Shown in pieces: positions 1 through 5,396 of a stretch of 5,396 bases of DNA (its first letter is position 1; every line of letters begins with the position of its first letter). The DNA comes from Alphaproteobacteria bacterium (lineage in GTDB: Bacteria; Pseudomonadota; Alphaproteobacteria; Puniceispirillales; Puniceispirillaceae), in the NCBI GenBank assembly GCA_011524805.1, contig WTJO01000001.1, positions 1 through 5,396 on the forward strand. The letters are read 5' to 3'. The notes under the pieces are model-generated. The model was not told the DNA's origin, did not search any database, and was given only the letters and a program-made list of their open reading frames with translations. Both the position numbers and the translations under genes were made by a program.

Positions 1-947
1 CGCTGCTGGCTGATCAGGCCTTTACCTTTACCGACTGGACAGCCGAGATGAAGGCAAAAGCCTCTATCTGTATCTCCGAAGATGCGACCCTGATTGAATC
101 GCTGGAAATTGCCAAATCGCGCATCCAGACCATGATTGACAAAGGCATGGATAATGACAATGCCATGCTTGCCGGTCTGATAGAGATTGCCAACCGCCGC
201 ATTACCGAAATTACCTCTGGTGAAAAGCCGGCTCTGCATCCTGATGATACAGCGCAATATTTTGCCGAGGTGGTGATTGACCTTGACCAGATTAACGAGC
301 CGATGATTGCTGACCCTGATGTAAATAATGCCGATATATCAAAGCGCTATACACATGACACTATCCGGCCTATCTCGTTCTATATGGCCGAGAAAAAGGT
401 TGATCTTGGCTTTGTGGGTTCATGCATGGTGCATAAGGGCGATGTCAAAATTGTTGCCCAGATGTTGCGCAACCTTGAGCAGACACAAGGCAAGGTAGAG
501 TTCAAGGCGCCGCTGGTGGTGGCCGCGCCAACCTATAATATTATTGACGAGCTGAAGGCAGAGGGTGATTGGGCAATTTTGCAGAAATATTCAGGCTTTG
601 AATTTGATGATAGCGCGCCCAAAAACACCTCGCGGACAGAATATGAAAATATCCTGTATCTGGAACGCCCGGGCTGTAATCTGTGCATGGGCAATCAGGA
701 AAAGGCCGCCAAAGGTGATACGGTGATGGCGACCTCGACCCGCCTGTTCAAAGGCCGTGTGGTAGAAGATTCAGACACGAAAAAGGGCGAGTCCCTGCTG
801 GCCTCAACGCCGGTGGTGGTGCTATCTGCAATACTGGGTAGAACCCCGACCATTGAAGAATATAAAGGCGCGGTAGATGGCATCGACCTGACCAAATTTG
901 CCCCGCCTCTGCAACGGCCGGCAACCACACAATCTGCACATTTTTAG
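1..947 (+). CDS. acnB: Aconitate hydratase B, C-terminal part (5' end outside window)
   Basis: Aconitase B interconverts citrate and isocitrate through cis-aconitate in the cytosolic TCA cycle; family members often also hydrate 2-methyl-cis-aconitate. The reading frame is open from base 3, giving 314 visible residues of a protein normally about 860-930 long, so roughly the last third is present. The internal ATG at 48 is not the gene start. The three [4Fe-4S] ligands are visible: Cys in GFVGSCMVHKG (codon 423-425) and both Cys in ERPGCNLCMGNQ (codons 675-677 and 684-686). They correspond to E. coli AcnB Cys710, 769 and 772. The downstream TSTRLFKGR and GRTPTIEEYKGAV segments are also family-like. 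The segment between the ligand blocks (KYSGFEFDDSAPK, then RTEYENILYLERPGC) is longer than in E. coli AcnB and resembles, from memory, Bacteroidota-type AcnB. The protein ends in a short tail, TTQSAHF, whose last codons and TAG stop come from a tandem repeat. Identity is secure; the subtype is an inference. Confidence 0.96.
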   Translation, partial: LLADQAFTFTDWTAEMKAKASICISEDATLIESLEIAKSRIQTMIDKGMDNDNAMLAGLIEIANRRITEITSGEKPALHPDDTAQYFAEVVIDLDQINEPMIADPDVNNADISKRYTHDTIRPISFYMAEKKVDLGFVGSCMVHKGDVKIVAQMLRNLEQTQGKVEFKAPLVVAAPTYNIIDELKAEGDWAILQKYSGFEFDDSAPKNTSRTEYENILYLERPGCNLCMGNQEKAAKGDTVMATSTRLFKGRVVEDSDTKKGESLLASTPVVVLSAILGRTPTIEEYKGAVDGIDLTKFAPPLQRPATTQSAHF

Positions 948-987
948 GCTGCACATTTTTAGGCCTCTGACCCGCGCATTTTTAGGC
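935..987 (+). repeat. 15-bp tandem repeat over the acnB stop plus a degenerate third copy
   Basis: The 15-mer TGCACATTTTTAGGC occurs perfectly at 935-949 and again immediately after at 950-964. A third copy at 973-987, CGCGCATTTTTAGGC, matches at 13 of 15 positions. The first copy supplies the last codons and the TAG stop of acnB (945-947). Because the unit is 15 bp, the second copy places another in-frame TAG at 960-962, giving a double stop. The third copy is displaced by 23 bp and is out of frame. Each copy carries a run of five T. The likely origin is replication slippage at the gene end; no function is evident. Confidence 0.85.
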
Positions 988-1002
988 TATGTGAATACAT
1001 GA

Positions 1003-1033
1003 TAGGCGCGTCAGTCTTGTGACTGGCGGCCTA
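1003..1033 (+). terminator. Strong hairpin 56 bases after acnB, possible 3'-end or terminator structure
   Basis: The left arm 1003-1016 (TAGGCGCGTCAGTC) pairs with the right arm 1021-1033 (GACTGGCGGCCTA) around a TTGT loop. The stem is 13 bp with one G-U pair and one bulged G at 1008. It lies between acnB and the next gene on the same strand, where a transcript end would be expected. No U-run follows the right arm (the next bases are ATAGCCGCTC), so it is not a classical intrinsic terminator. It could instead protect an mRNA 3' end, assist Rho-dependent termination, or belong to a small RNA. The structure is read directly; the terminator role is an inference. Confidence 0.4.
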
Positions 1034-1211
1034 ATAGCCGCTCAATGGCAGATAATAGGCGTGCGAGCTGGCTGTTAGTGCTGGAAACTTCGCCTGCTTT
1101 TGCTGGTTTAGGGGATGATCCAGAAGGCTAGCACAGCGCTTCTTAAAAAATTGTTAATAGGCTGAAAAAATCCGCCTCTTCCTCTTCTTGTGTGCCGGCG
1201 GAAAACAGCGC

Positions 1212-1240
1212 TTGCATCGCTGTGTCAAATATTCGATAGT
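1212..1240 (+). promoter_or_regulatory. Possible sigma70-type promoter for the helicase operon
   Basis: TTGCAT at 1212-1217 (3 of 6 to the -35 consensus) is followed after exactly 17 bases by GATAGT at 1235-1240 (4 of 6 to the -10 consensus), within a locally A/T-rich segment. Transcription would begin near 1247, upstream of the ATG codons at 1283 and 1337 but downstream of the GTG at 1190. If real, it argues against the GTG start. The match is weak and could be chance. Confidence 0.25.
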
Positions 1241-1336
1241 GTTGAGCTATTCAAACGGGGTCAGGGGGCGCTGTGCCGCCCGATGGCCATATTTCTGGGC
1301 AGGTCTATTTCACAGGTCATTTTCGGTATCAGCGCG

Positions 1337-4087
1337 ATGTTAGATGAAACCATTAAATGTGTGCTGGGGCCGACCAATACCGGCAAGACCTTCTATGCGG
1401 TGGACAGGATGCTTGGCCATGCCTCCGGCATGATAGGCTTTCCGCTTCGCCTGCTGGCACGAGAAAATTATGACAAGATTGTCGCCCGCATTGGCGCTTC
1501 GCAAGTAGCGCTGATAACAGGCGAGGAAAAAATCATCCCTGCCAATGCGCGCTATTTCTGTTGCACGGTCGAGGCGATGCCGCTTGAACGTGATGTTGAC
1601 TGCATGGTGATTGACGAGATTCAGCTGGCCGCCGATAAAGAGCGAGGCCATGTATTTACAGACCGTCTGCTGCATGCCCGCGGGCGGCGTGAGACCATGT
1701 TTCTGGGCGCTGAGACCATGCGGCCTTTGCTGGCAAAGCTGTTTGGTTCTGCCGAGTATGTCAGGCGTGATCGCTTCTCGCGGCTAAGCTATGCTGGCCA
1801 GAAAAAGGTGACGCGCCTGCAACGCCGTTCTGCGATTGTGACCTTCTCGGCTGCCAATGTGTACCGGCTGGCAGAGCTTGTCAGGCGGCAACGTGGCGGG
1901 GCGACGATTGTGATGGGTGCGCTTAGCCCGCGTACCCGCAATGCACAGGTTGAACTTTACCAGAATGGCAATGTTGATTTCATGATAGCCACAGATGCAA
2001 TAGGCATGGGGTTGAATATGGATATCTCGCATGTTGCACTGGCAGAAGACACCAAATTTGACGGGCAAAGCATGCGCCATCTGGCGGCCTCTGAAATTGC
2101 CCAGATTGCCGGTCGTGCCGGCAGGCATATGACAGATGGCACCTTTGGCGTGACAGAGGAATGTTCGCCCTTTGAGCAGGAAATTATCGACCAGATTGAG
2201 GCCCATAGCTTTCCGGCTGTCACGGCTATTTACTGGCGCAACCGCAAACTTGATTTTACCTCTATTCGCGGCTTGCTGGCCTCGCTTGATGCGAGAGCGC
2301 CCTATCCGTTTCTGTTGCGCAAGACAGATGCGGTAGATCATGTCACGCTGGCATCACTGGCAGAACGAGACGAGGTCAAGGCGCTGGCAGACAATCCGGG
2401 GCGGATAAGGCTGTTATGGGATGTTGCCCAGATCCCCGATTTCCGCAACATCATGACAGACAGCCATGTGGTGATGCTGGCGCGTATTTTTGATGATCTG
2501 GCACGCAACGGCCAGCTAGATACAAGCTGGGTTACTGCCCAGATTAATCATCTGGACAGGCTGGACGGGGATATTGATACGCTGATGGCGCGCATCTCGC
2601 ATATTCGCACATGGACCTATATTACCCACAAGTCCGGATGGCTGGAAGCAAAACAGGATTGGCAAGCGCTGGCAAAATCTATAGAAGATAGATTATCAGA
2701 TGAATTGCACACCAGACTGACACAGAGATTTGTCGACAGGCGGGCAGCACATCTATCACGAAGACTGAAGGAGTCGGCGAATTTGATGGCCGCAGTAAGA
2801 CTTGACGGAACCGTGCTGGTAGAAGGCGAAGAGGTTGGCACATTAACAGGCTTTACCTTTGTGCCCAGCCTGAATGCAGGGGTTGGCGATAGCGATGAAC
2901 GCGCGATGATTTTATCCGCCGCACGCAAAGGCCTGCCAGATGAAATTGAACGCAGAGTAGCTGCGCTGGTTATTTCTGCTACGCCTGCTTTCAGCCTGGA
3001 TAATAAGGGCGTGGTAAGCTGGCGTGGTGCCGAAATTGCCAGATTGCGCGGCTCGGAGATATTATATCAGCCCTCTGTCCAGCTTATCGACAGCGATCTG
3101 CTAAGCGATGATCAGAAAACCCGCATTGCCAGCCGGCTTGTCCAGTTTGTAACAGAACATGTGCAGGAGGTACTGCCAAAGCTATCTTGCCTTAATGCAC
3201 CGGAAAGTCTGCTTGTGCGTCCTGACGCGCCAACTGATACAGCAGCTGATTCAGAAACACAGGCGGGGGCAGAGGCTGGCTCAGACCAGCCAGCAGAACC
3301 GGCAGACGCGAAAACACAAACAGCAGAAAACGTTGAAAGAGCAGAACCAGCAGAGTTGTCAGGTGCGGCCAAAGGTATTCTGTTCCAGCTATATGAGGGG
3401 CTTGGCACAGTCTCACGGCAACAGCTGGCAGACCAGATGAAGACGCTTGCAGAGACAGACAAGCCGCTTCTAGCGCGGATGGGCATCCGGATGGGCGTTG
3501 AAAATCTGTTCATGCCCGACATGCTAAAACCTGCGCCGATTAAGCTAAAGCTGTTATTATTCAGCCTGTTTCACAATGAATGGCCTGAAAGCGGCCTGCC
3601 ACCAGAAGGCAGGGTCAGCTTTGATAACCCTGATGATGCCAGTACCGCCTATTGGCGAGTGGCCGGCTTCCAGCCCATTGGCTCTAAAATCATGCGGGTA
3701 GATATGATCGAACGTGTTTCGGCACTGGTACGTGCGGCGGCGCGGTCTGGCAGTTTTGCCGTGAGTGACGATATGATGTCGCTTGCCGGTGTCGGGCGTG
3801 ACGAGATGGGCAGGATGATAACTGATCTGGGCTTTATTTCAGCAGGTGAACAGGCATCAGAAGACCCTGAAAAGCCGGCGATACAGCTATTTCAGCGGCC
3901 AAAGCGTCAAAAATCGCAACAGAACAGGCCGGCTGGCAAGAAACAGGGAGCTGCGCGGCATAAGCAGCATAATGCCAAGGGCGGACAGTCACGCCGTGGG
4001 GGCGGCACAGCCTCTGCACCATCGCGCAAGCCAAAAGAAATAGACCCAAATTCGCCCTTTGCCGTCCTTGCTGCCTTAAAGAAATAA
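1337..4087 (+). CDS. SUV3-like superfamily 2 RNA helicase
   Basis: This is an ATP-dependent RNA helicase of the alphaproteobacterial family related to mitochondrial SUV3, likely unwinding structured RNA for turnover in the cytosol. With the ATG at 1337 it has 916 residues (human SUV3 is 786). Motifs in order: Walker A GPTNTGKT (11-18), motif Ia GFPLRLLARE (34-43), Walker B DEIQ (93-96), motif III-like FLGAETM (122-128), motif IV region IVMGALSPRTRN (191-202), motif V ATDAIGMGLN (218-227), and arginine-finger motif VI QIAGRAGR (256-263). SUV3-type C-terminal sequence follows, including RLTQRFVDRR. Residues about 628-675 are an Ala/Glu/Gln/Thr-rich linker. A further domain leads to a Lys/Arg/Gln/Gly-rich tail (854-916) ending SPFAVLAALKK, typical of alphaproteobacterial members. 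The start at 1337 was chosen because homologues begin about ten residues before Walker A. In-frame alternatives are GTG 1190 and ATG 1283, and none has a good Shine-Dalgarno. It leads a close-packed gene set. Family assignment is firm; the substrate is inferred. Confidence 0.93.
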   Translation: MLDETIKCVLGPTNTGKTFYAVDRMLGHASGMIGFPLRLLARENYDKIVARIGASQVALITGEEKIIPANARYFCCTVEAMPLERDVDCMVIDEIQLAADKERGHVFTDRLLHARGRRETMFLGAETMRPLLAKLFGSAEYVRRDRFSRLSYAGQKKVTRLQRRSAIVTFSAANVYRLAELVRRQRGGATIVMGALSPRTRNAQVELYQNGNVDFMIATDAIGMGLNMDISHVALAEDTKFDGQSMRHLAASEIAQIAGRAGRHMTDGTFGVTEECSPFEQEIIDQIEAHSFPAVTAIYWRNRKLDFTSIRGLLASLDARAPYPFLLRKTDAVDHVTLASLAERDEVKALADNPGRIRLLWDVAQIPDFRNIMTDSHVVMLARIFDDLARNGQLDTSWVTAQINHLDRLDGDIDTLMARISHIRTWTYITHKSGWLEAKQDWQALAKSIEDRLSDELHTRLTQRFVDRRAAHLSRRLKESANLMAAVRLDGTVLVEGEEVGTLTGFTFVPSLNAGVGDSDERAMILSAARKGLPDEIERRVAALVISATPAFSLDNKGVVSWRGAEIARLRGSEILYQPSVQLIDSDLLSDDQKTRIASRLVQFVTEHVQEVLPKLSCLNAPESLLVRPDAPTDTAADSETQAGAEAGSDQPAEPADAKTQTAENVERAEPAELSGAAKGILFQLYEGLGTVSRQQLADQMKTLAETDKPLLARMGIRMGVENLFMPDMLKPAPIKLKLLLFSLFHNEWPESGLPPEGRVSFDNPDDASTAYWRVAGFQPIGSKIMRVDMIERVSALVRAAARSGSFAVSDDMMSLAGVGRDEMGRMITDLGFISAGEQASEDPEKPAIQLFQRPKRQKSQQNRPAGKKQGAARHKQHNAKGGQSRRGGGTASAPSRKPKEIDPNSPFAVLAALKK
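3218..3360 (+). repeat. Low-complexity linker-coding segment in the helicase gene
   Basis: This stretch encodes helicase residues about 628-675, dominated by Ala, Glu, Gln, Thr and Asp with almost no hydrophobic core residues. A near-identical 14-mer recurs 48 bp (16 codons) apart: GCAGAACCGGCAGA at 3293-3306 and GCAGAACCAGCAGA at 3341-3354, one mismatch. It is probably a disordered, slippage-prone hinge between the helicase core and the C-terminal domain. Open frames on the other strand and in another frame here are by-products of the repetitive composition. Confidence 0.6.
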
Positions 4088-4106
4088 TCGACCCTATGGC
4101 GTGTAG

Positions 4107-4505
4107 ATGGAACAAAATCTTGACAGTTTGAGGCTTGATAAATGGCTGTGGTATGCCCGCTTTTTCAAAACACGCTCTGCGGCTTCAAAAATGATTTCAT
4201 CTGGCAAATTGCGGATTGACGGCGCGCTTGTAAATAAGCCACACCGTGCTGTGCAGATAGGTCATGTCTATACCTTTGCGCAAGGCCCGCATATTCGTGT
4301 TATCAAGGTGCTGGCGCTGGCAACACGCAGAGGACCTGCCCCCGAAGCTGCTCTGCTATATGAGGATATGGCGCCCATAGAACCGCGCCAGAAACAGGAT
4401 GGCGCATCGCTCTCGGCGGGCACCTTTGAGACACGTAATTCAGGGGCGGGCCGGCCAACAAAACGCGATAGACGCAAGACAGAAGCACTTAAAGAGGGGC
4501 TGTAA
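4107..4505 (+). CDS. S4-domain RNA-binding protein, Hsp15/HslR-like
   Basis: This is a 132-residue basic RNA-binding protein of the Hsp15 (HslR) type. In E. coli, Hsp15 binds stalled 50S subunits carrying nascent chain; whether the alphaproteobacterial form does the same is inference. The S4 domain spans roughly residues 7-70 and opens with the signature RLDKWLWYARFFKTRSAA (9-26), followed by SSGKLRIDGALVNKPHRAV. After it come RRGPAPEAALLYED (74-87), closely matching Hsp15, and a basic tail, GRPTKRDRRK (115-124), equivalent to the RPDKKERR segment of Hsp15. Length is close to E. coli Hsp15 (133). The ATG at 4107 lies 19 bases after the helicase stop and has no strong Shine-Dalgarno, which suggests translational coupling. 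Helicase plus S4 protein side by side suggests a shared RNA or ribosome role. The symbol is left blank because orthology to hslR is not certain. Confidence 0.9.
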   Translation: MEQNLDSLRLDKWLWYARFFKTRSAASKMISSGKLRIDGALVNKPHRAVQIGHVYTFAQGPHIRVIKVLALATRRGPAPEAALLYEDMAPIEPRQKQDGASLSAGTFETRNSGAGRPTKRDRRKTEALKEGL

Positions 4506-4512
4506 CCAGATC

Positions 4513-4518
4513 AGGAGG
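4513..4518 (+). promoter_or_regulatory. Strong ribosome binding site for the TerB-like gene
   Basis: AGGAGG at 4513-4518 sits eight bases before the ATG at 4527. It is the only consensus Shine-Dalgarno seen among the genes of this cluster and fixes the start of the TerB-like gene. Translation of this gene may be more efficient than that of its neighbours, whose upstream signals are weak. Confidence 0.8.
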
Positions 4519-4526
4519 ACAGCAAA

Positions 4527-4997
4527 ATGCTGGCACATATAAAAAATTGGTTAACAACAGAACAGGAAAAACAGAGCGCGCTTGTCTCAGACGAGCATGA
4601 GCTGGCCTATCTTGTAACAGCATTGATGCTTGAGGCGGCGCAGATTGACGGCGAGGCAAGTAAAGATGAACTTGCGCTGATTATCTCTTCTGTTGCCAGC
4701 CAGTTCGAGCTAGATGATACGCAGATGACGGCACTGCTTGCCGAGGCAGAAACCCATGCAGATGAGCGTATCGAATTACATGGCCTGATCCGCCGTCTGC
4801 GTGAGCAGTCCGATTATGAAGAACGGATAGGGGTGCTAGAGCTGGTCTGGATGACAGTGCTGGCAGATGACAGGGTTGATACGCTGGAAAGCCAGCTTAT
4901 GCGGCGGCTGGCAGGATTGCTGTTTGTTTCTGATGTTGATTCAGGGCTGGCAGCGAAAGCAGCGAAAAAGCGCCTTGATGCGTCACCTGCTACTTGA
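4527..4997 (+). CDS. TerB-like (COG4103-type) protein of unknown role
   Basis: This is a 156-residue, probably cytosolic, all-helical acidic protein that resembles the TerB-like family. No signal peptide or membrane segment is seen. Two similar halves are visible: residues 25-60 (ELAYLVTALMLEAAQIDGEAS, with the acidic IDGE at 40-43) and residues 101-132 (LELVWMTVLADDRVDTLES, with ADD at 113-115, then MRRLAGLL). In TerB-like proteins such acidic loops after a helix (AD/ID-G-x-x-x-x-E) are the hallmark and may bind metal. The second loop here has Asp in place of Gly. Family proteins are often labelled tellurite resistance, but the substrate is unknown and no other ter genes are present, so that function should not be assumed. 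The start is set by AGGAGG eight bases upstream. It lies 21 bases after the S4 gene and so is likely in the same operon. Family assignment is from pattern memory. Confidence 0.8.
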   Translation: MLAHIKNWLTTEQEKQSALVSDEHELAYLVTALMLEAAQIDGEASKDELALIISSVASQFELDDTQMTALLAEAETHADERIELHGLIRRLREQSDYEERIGVLELVWMTVLADDRVDTLESQLMRRLAGLLFVSDVDSGLAAKAAKKRLDASPAT

Positions 4998-5024
4998 TTA
5001 TTTTTGACAGCCAGACTAGATAAG
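4994..5024 (+). promoter_or_regulatory. Weak candidate promoter ahead of fdxA
   Basis: TTGATT at 4994-4999, overlapping the TerB-like stop codon, is followed after 17 bases by TAGATA (5017-5022); GATAAG (5019-5024) is an alternative -10 at a 19-base spacing. A perfect TTGACA lies at 5004-5009 but has no acceptable -10 at 16-18 bases. The A/T-rich segment 4996-5006 fits a promoter, but read-through from the operon is equally likely. Confidence 0.2.
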
Positions 5025-5064
5025 GGCGGAACACCCCGCAAGATTTTCCTGTTTCGGATAGCTG

Positions 5065-5396
5065 ATGACCTATATCGTGAATGATAAATGCATTATGTGC
5101 AAATATACTGACTGTGTAGAAGTATGTCCTGTCGACTGTTTCTATGAAGGCGAAAATATGCTGGCTATCCACCCTGATGAATGTATTGATTGTGGTGTAT
5201 GCGAGCCTGAATGCCCGCCAGAAGCAATATTGCCTGATACAGAGGCCGGTGCCGATGCATGGGTTGAATTAAACAGGGAATTATCAGAATTATGGCCAAA
5301 TATTACCCAGCGCCGTGACCCGCTACCAGAGGCGGATGCCAAGCGTGATGAGGCCGGAAAGTTCGAAAAATTCTTTACCAGAAATGCAGGTGAAGG
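5065..5396 (+). CDS. fdxA: Seven-iron ferredoxin FdxA (3' end outside window)
   Basis: This is a small cytosolic electron carrier with one [3Fe-4S] and one [4Fe-4S] cluster, closely matching Azotobacter vinelandii ferredoxin I. The frame is open to the window edge, showing 110 residues of a protein usually about 107-112 long, so only a few residues and the stop are probably missing. Cysteines by comparison with that protein: Cys9, Cys17 and Cys50 for the [3Fe-4S] cluster; Cys21, Cys40, Cys43 and Cys46 for the [4Fe-4S] cluster; Cys12 and Cys25 match its non-ligand cysteines. All are present. Signature stretches are CKYTDCVEVCPVDCFYEG (12-29), HPDECIDCGVCEPECP (36-51), and ELWPNITQRRDPLPEA (75-90). 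The ATG at 5065 is preceded by a weak GGA at 5056-5058. It follows the TerB-like gene by 67 bases. The partner enzyme is not visible. In many alphaproteobacteria a CarD-type regulator follows fdxA; that lies outside this window. Confidence 0.97.
   Translation, partial: MTYIVNDKCIMCKYTDCVEVCPVDCFYEGENMLAIHPDECIDCGVCEPECPPEAILPDTEAGADAWVELNRELSELWPNITQRRDPLPEADAKRDEAGKFEKFFTRNAGE

Larger units (their letters stand above)
948..1336. other. Gene-free spacer between acnB and the helicase gene
   Basis: This 389-base stretch carries no convincing gene. It contains the second and third copies of the T-rich repeat, the hairpin at 1003-1033, and a possible promoter at 1212-1240. I see no tRNA cloverleaf. 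Bases 1190-1336 are open in the helicase frame from a GTG, but the resulting 49 residues (cysteine- and arginine-rich, starting MCRRKTALASL) do not resemble the start of SUV3-like helicases, which usually begin about ten residues before the Walker A motif. The stretch 1035-1185 has no clear feature beyond several short TAGGC occurrences and an A/T-rich segment at 1143-1170. Confidence 0.5.

Noticed and set aside
898..924. Hairpin formed by TTGCCCCG and CGGCCGGCAA upstream of the T5 run at the acnB stop, as a terminator.
   Set aside because: It lies within the coding region, has a two-base bulge, and is 16 bases away from the T-run; coding constraint and chance explain it.
948..1189. A CRISPR array or structured riboswitch in the spacer after acnB.
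   Set aside because: The repeats are 15 bp, directly tandem or irregularly spaced, with no spacer pattern, and no known riboswitch core could be recognised.
1784..2341. Open frame of 185 codons on the minus strand inside the helicase gene.
   Set aside because: It lies opposite the most conserved helicase motifs, its product shows no recognisable domain, and it is explained as a shadow of the real gene.
3159..3440. Gln/Arg-rich open frame of 93 codons on the plus strand, and a Ser-rich minus-strand frame at 3112-3522.
   Set aside because: Both arise from the repetitive GCAGA-type composition of the helicase linker read in other frames.
4527..4997. Tellurite-resistance operon.
   Set aside because: Only a single TerB-like gene is present, with none of the other ter genes or an ATPase partner nearby.
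5004..5009. Perfect TTGACA as a -35 element for fdxA.
   Set aside because: No acceptable -10 hexamer lies 16-18 bases downstream (the region reads GCGGAACACC), so it was not called as a promoter by itself.
5026..5046. GCGG/CCGC hairpin (5026-5029 with 5036-5039) followed by TTTT as an intrinsic terminator.
   Set aside because: The stem is only 4 bp and the T-run is short and offset, too weak to call a terminator.

Overview
The window looks like ordinary core chromosome of a proteobacterium, most likely an alphaproteobacterium. The case rests on gene content and order: a SUV3-like RNA helicase with a basic tail ending in the SPFAVLAALKK motif, then a small S4-domain RNA-binding protein, a TerB-like protein, and a seven-iron ferredoxin of the FdxA type. 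From general knowledge, helicase, S4 protein and ferredoxin (often followed by a CarD-type regulator) form a recurring alphaproteobacterial neighbourhood. Base composition is intermediate by eye and genes are tightly packed. A marine lineage such as SAR116 would fit, but this is a guess that the sequence does not prove.

Layout, all on the + strand. Positions 1-947 hold the C-terminal third of aconitase B, cut by the window edge and carrying the three cysteines that bind its [4Fe-4S] cluster. Positions 948-1336 carry no convincing gene. This stretch holds a perfect 15-bp tandem repeat overlapping the acnB stop, with a third degenerate copy, a strong 13-bp hairpin at 1003-1033, and a possible promoter at 1212-1240. 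The helicase follows (preferred start 1337, stop 4087), then the S4/Hsp15-like gene (4107-4505), the TerB-like gene (4527-4997), and fdxA from 5065 running off the right edge.

The helicase, S4 and TerB-like genes are separated by only 19 and 21 bases and are probably co-transcribed. FdxA follows after 67 bases and may be read from the same transcript or from a weak promoter of its own. The first two products suggest RNA handling (unwinding or turnover, and rRNA/ribosome binding). The ferredoxin supplies electron transfer and shares only operon context with them. Aconitase B belongs to the TCA cycle and is a separate transcription unit.

No convincing previously undescribed system was found. 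The points most worth a second look are the AcnB subtype, which reads more like the Bacteroidota-type form than the E. coli form, the repeat and hairpin architecture after acnB, and the TerB-like gene placed between the S4 and ferredoxin genes.
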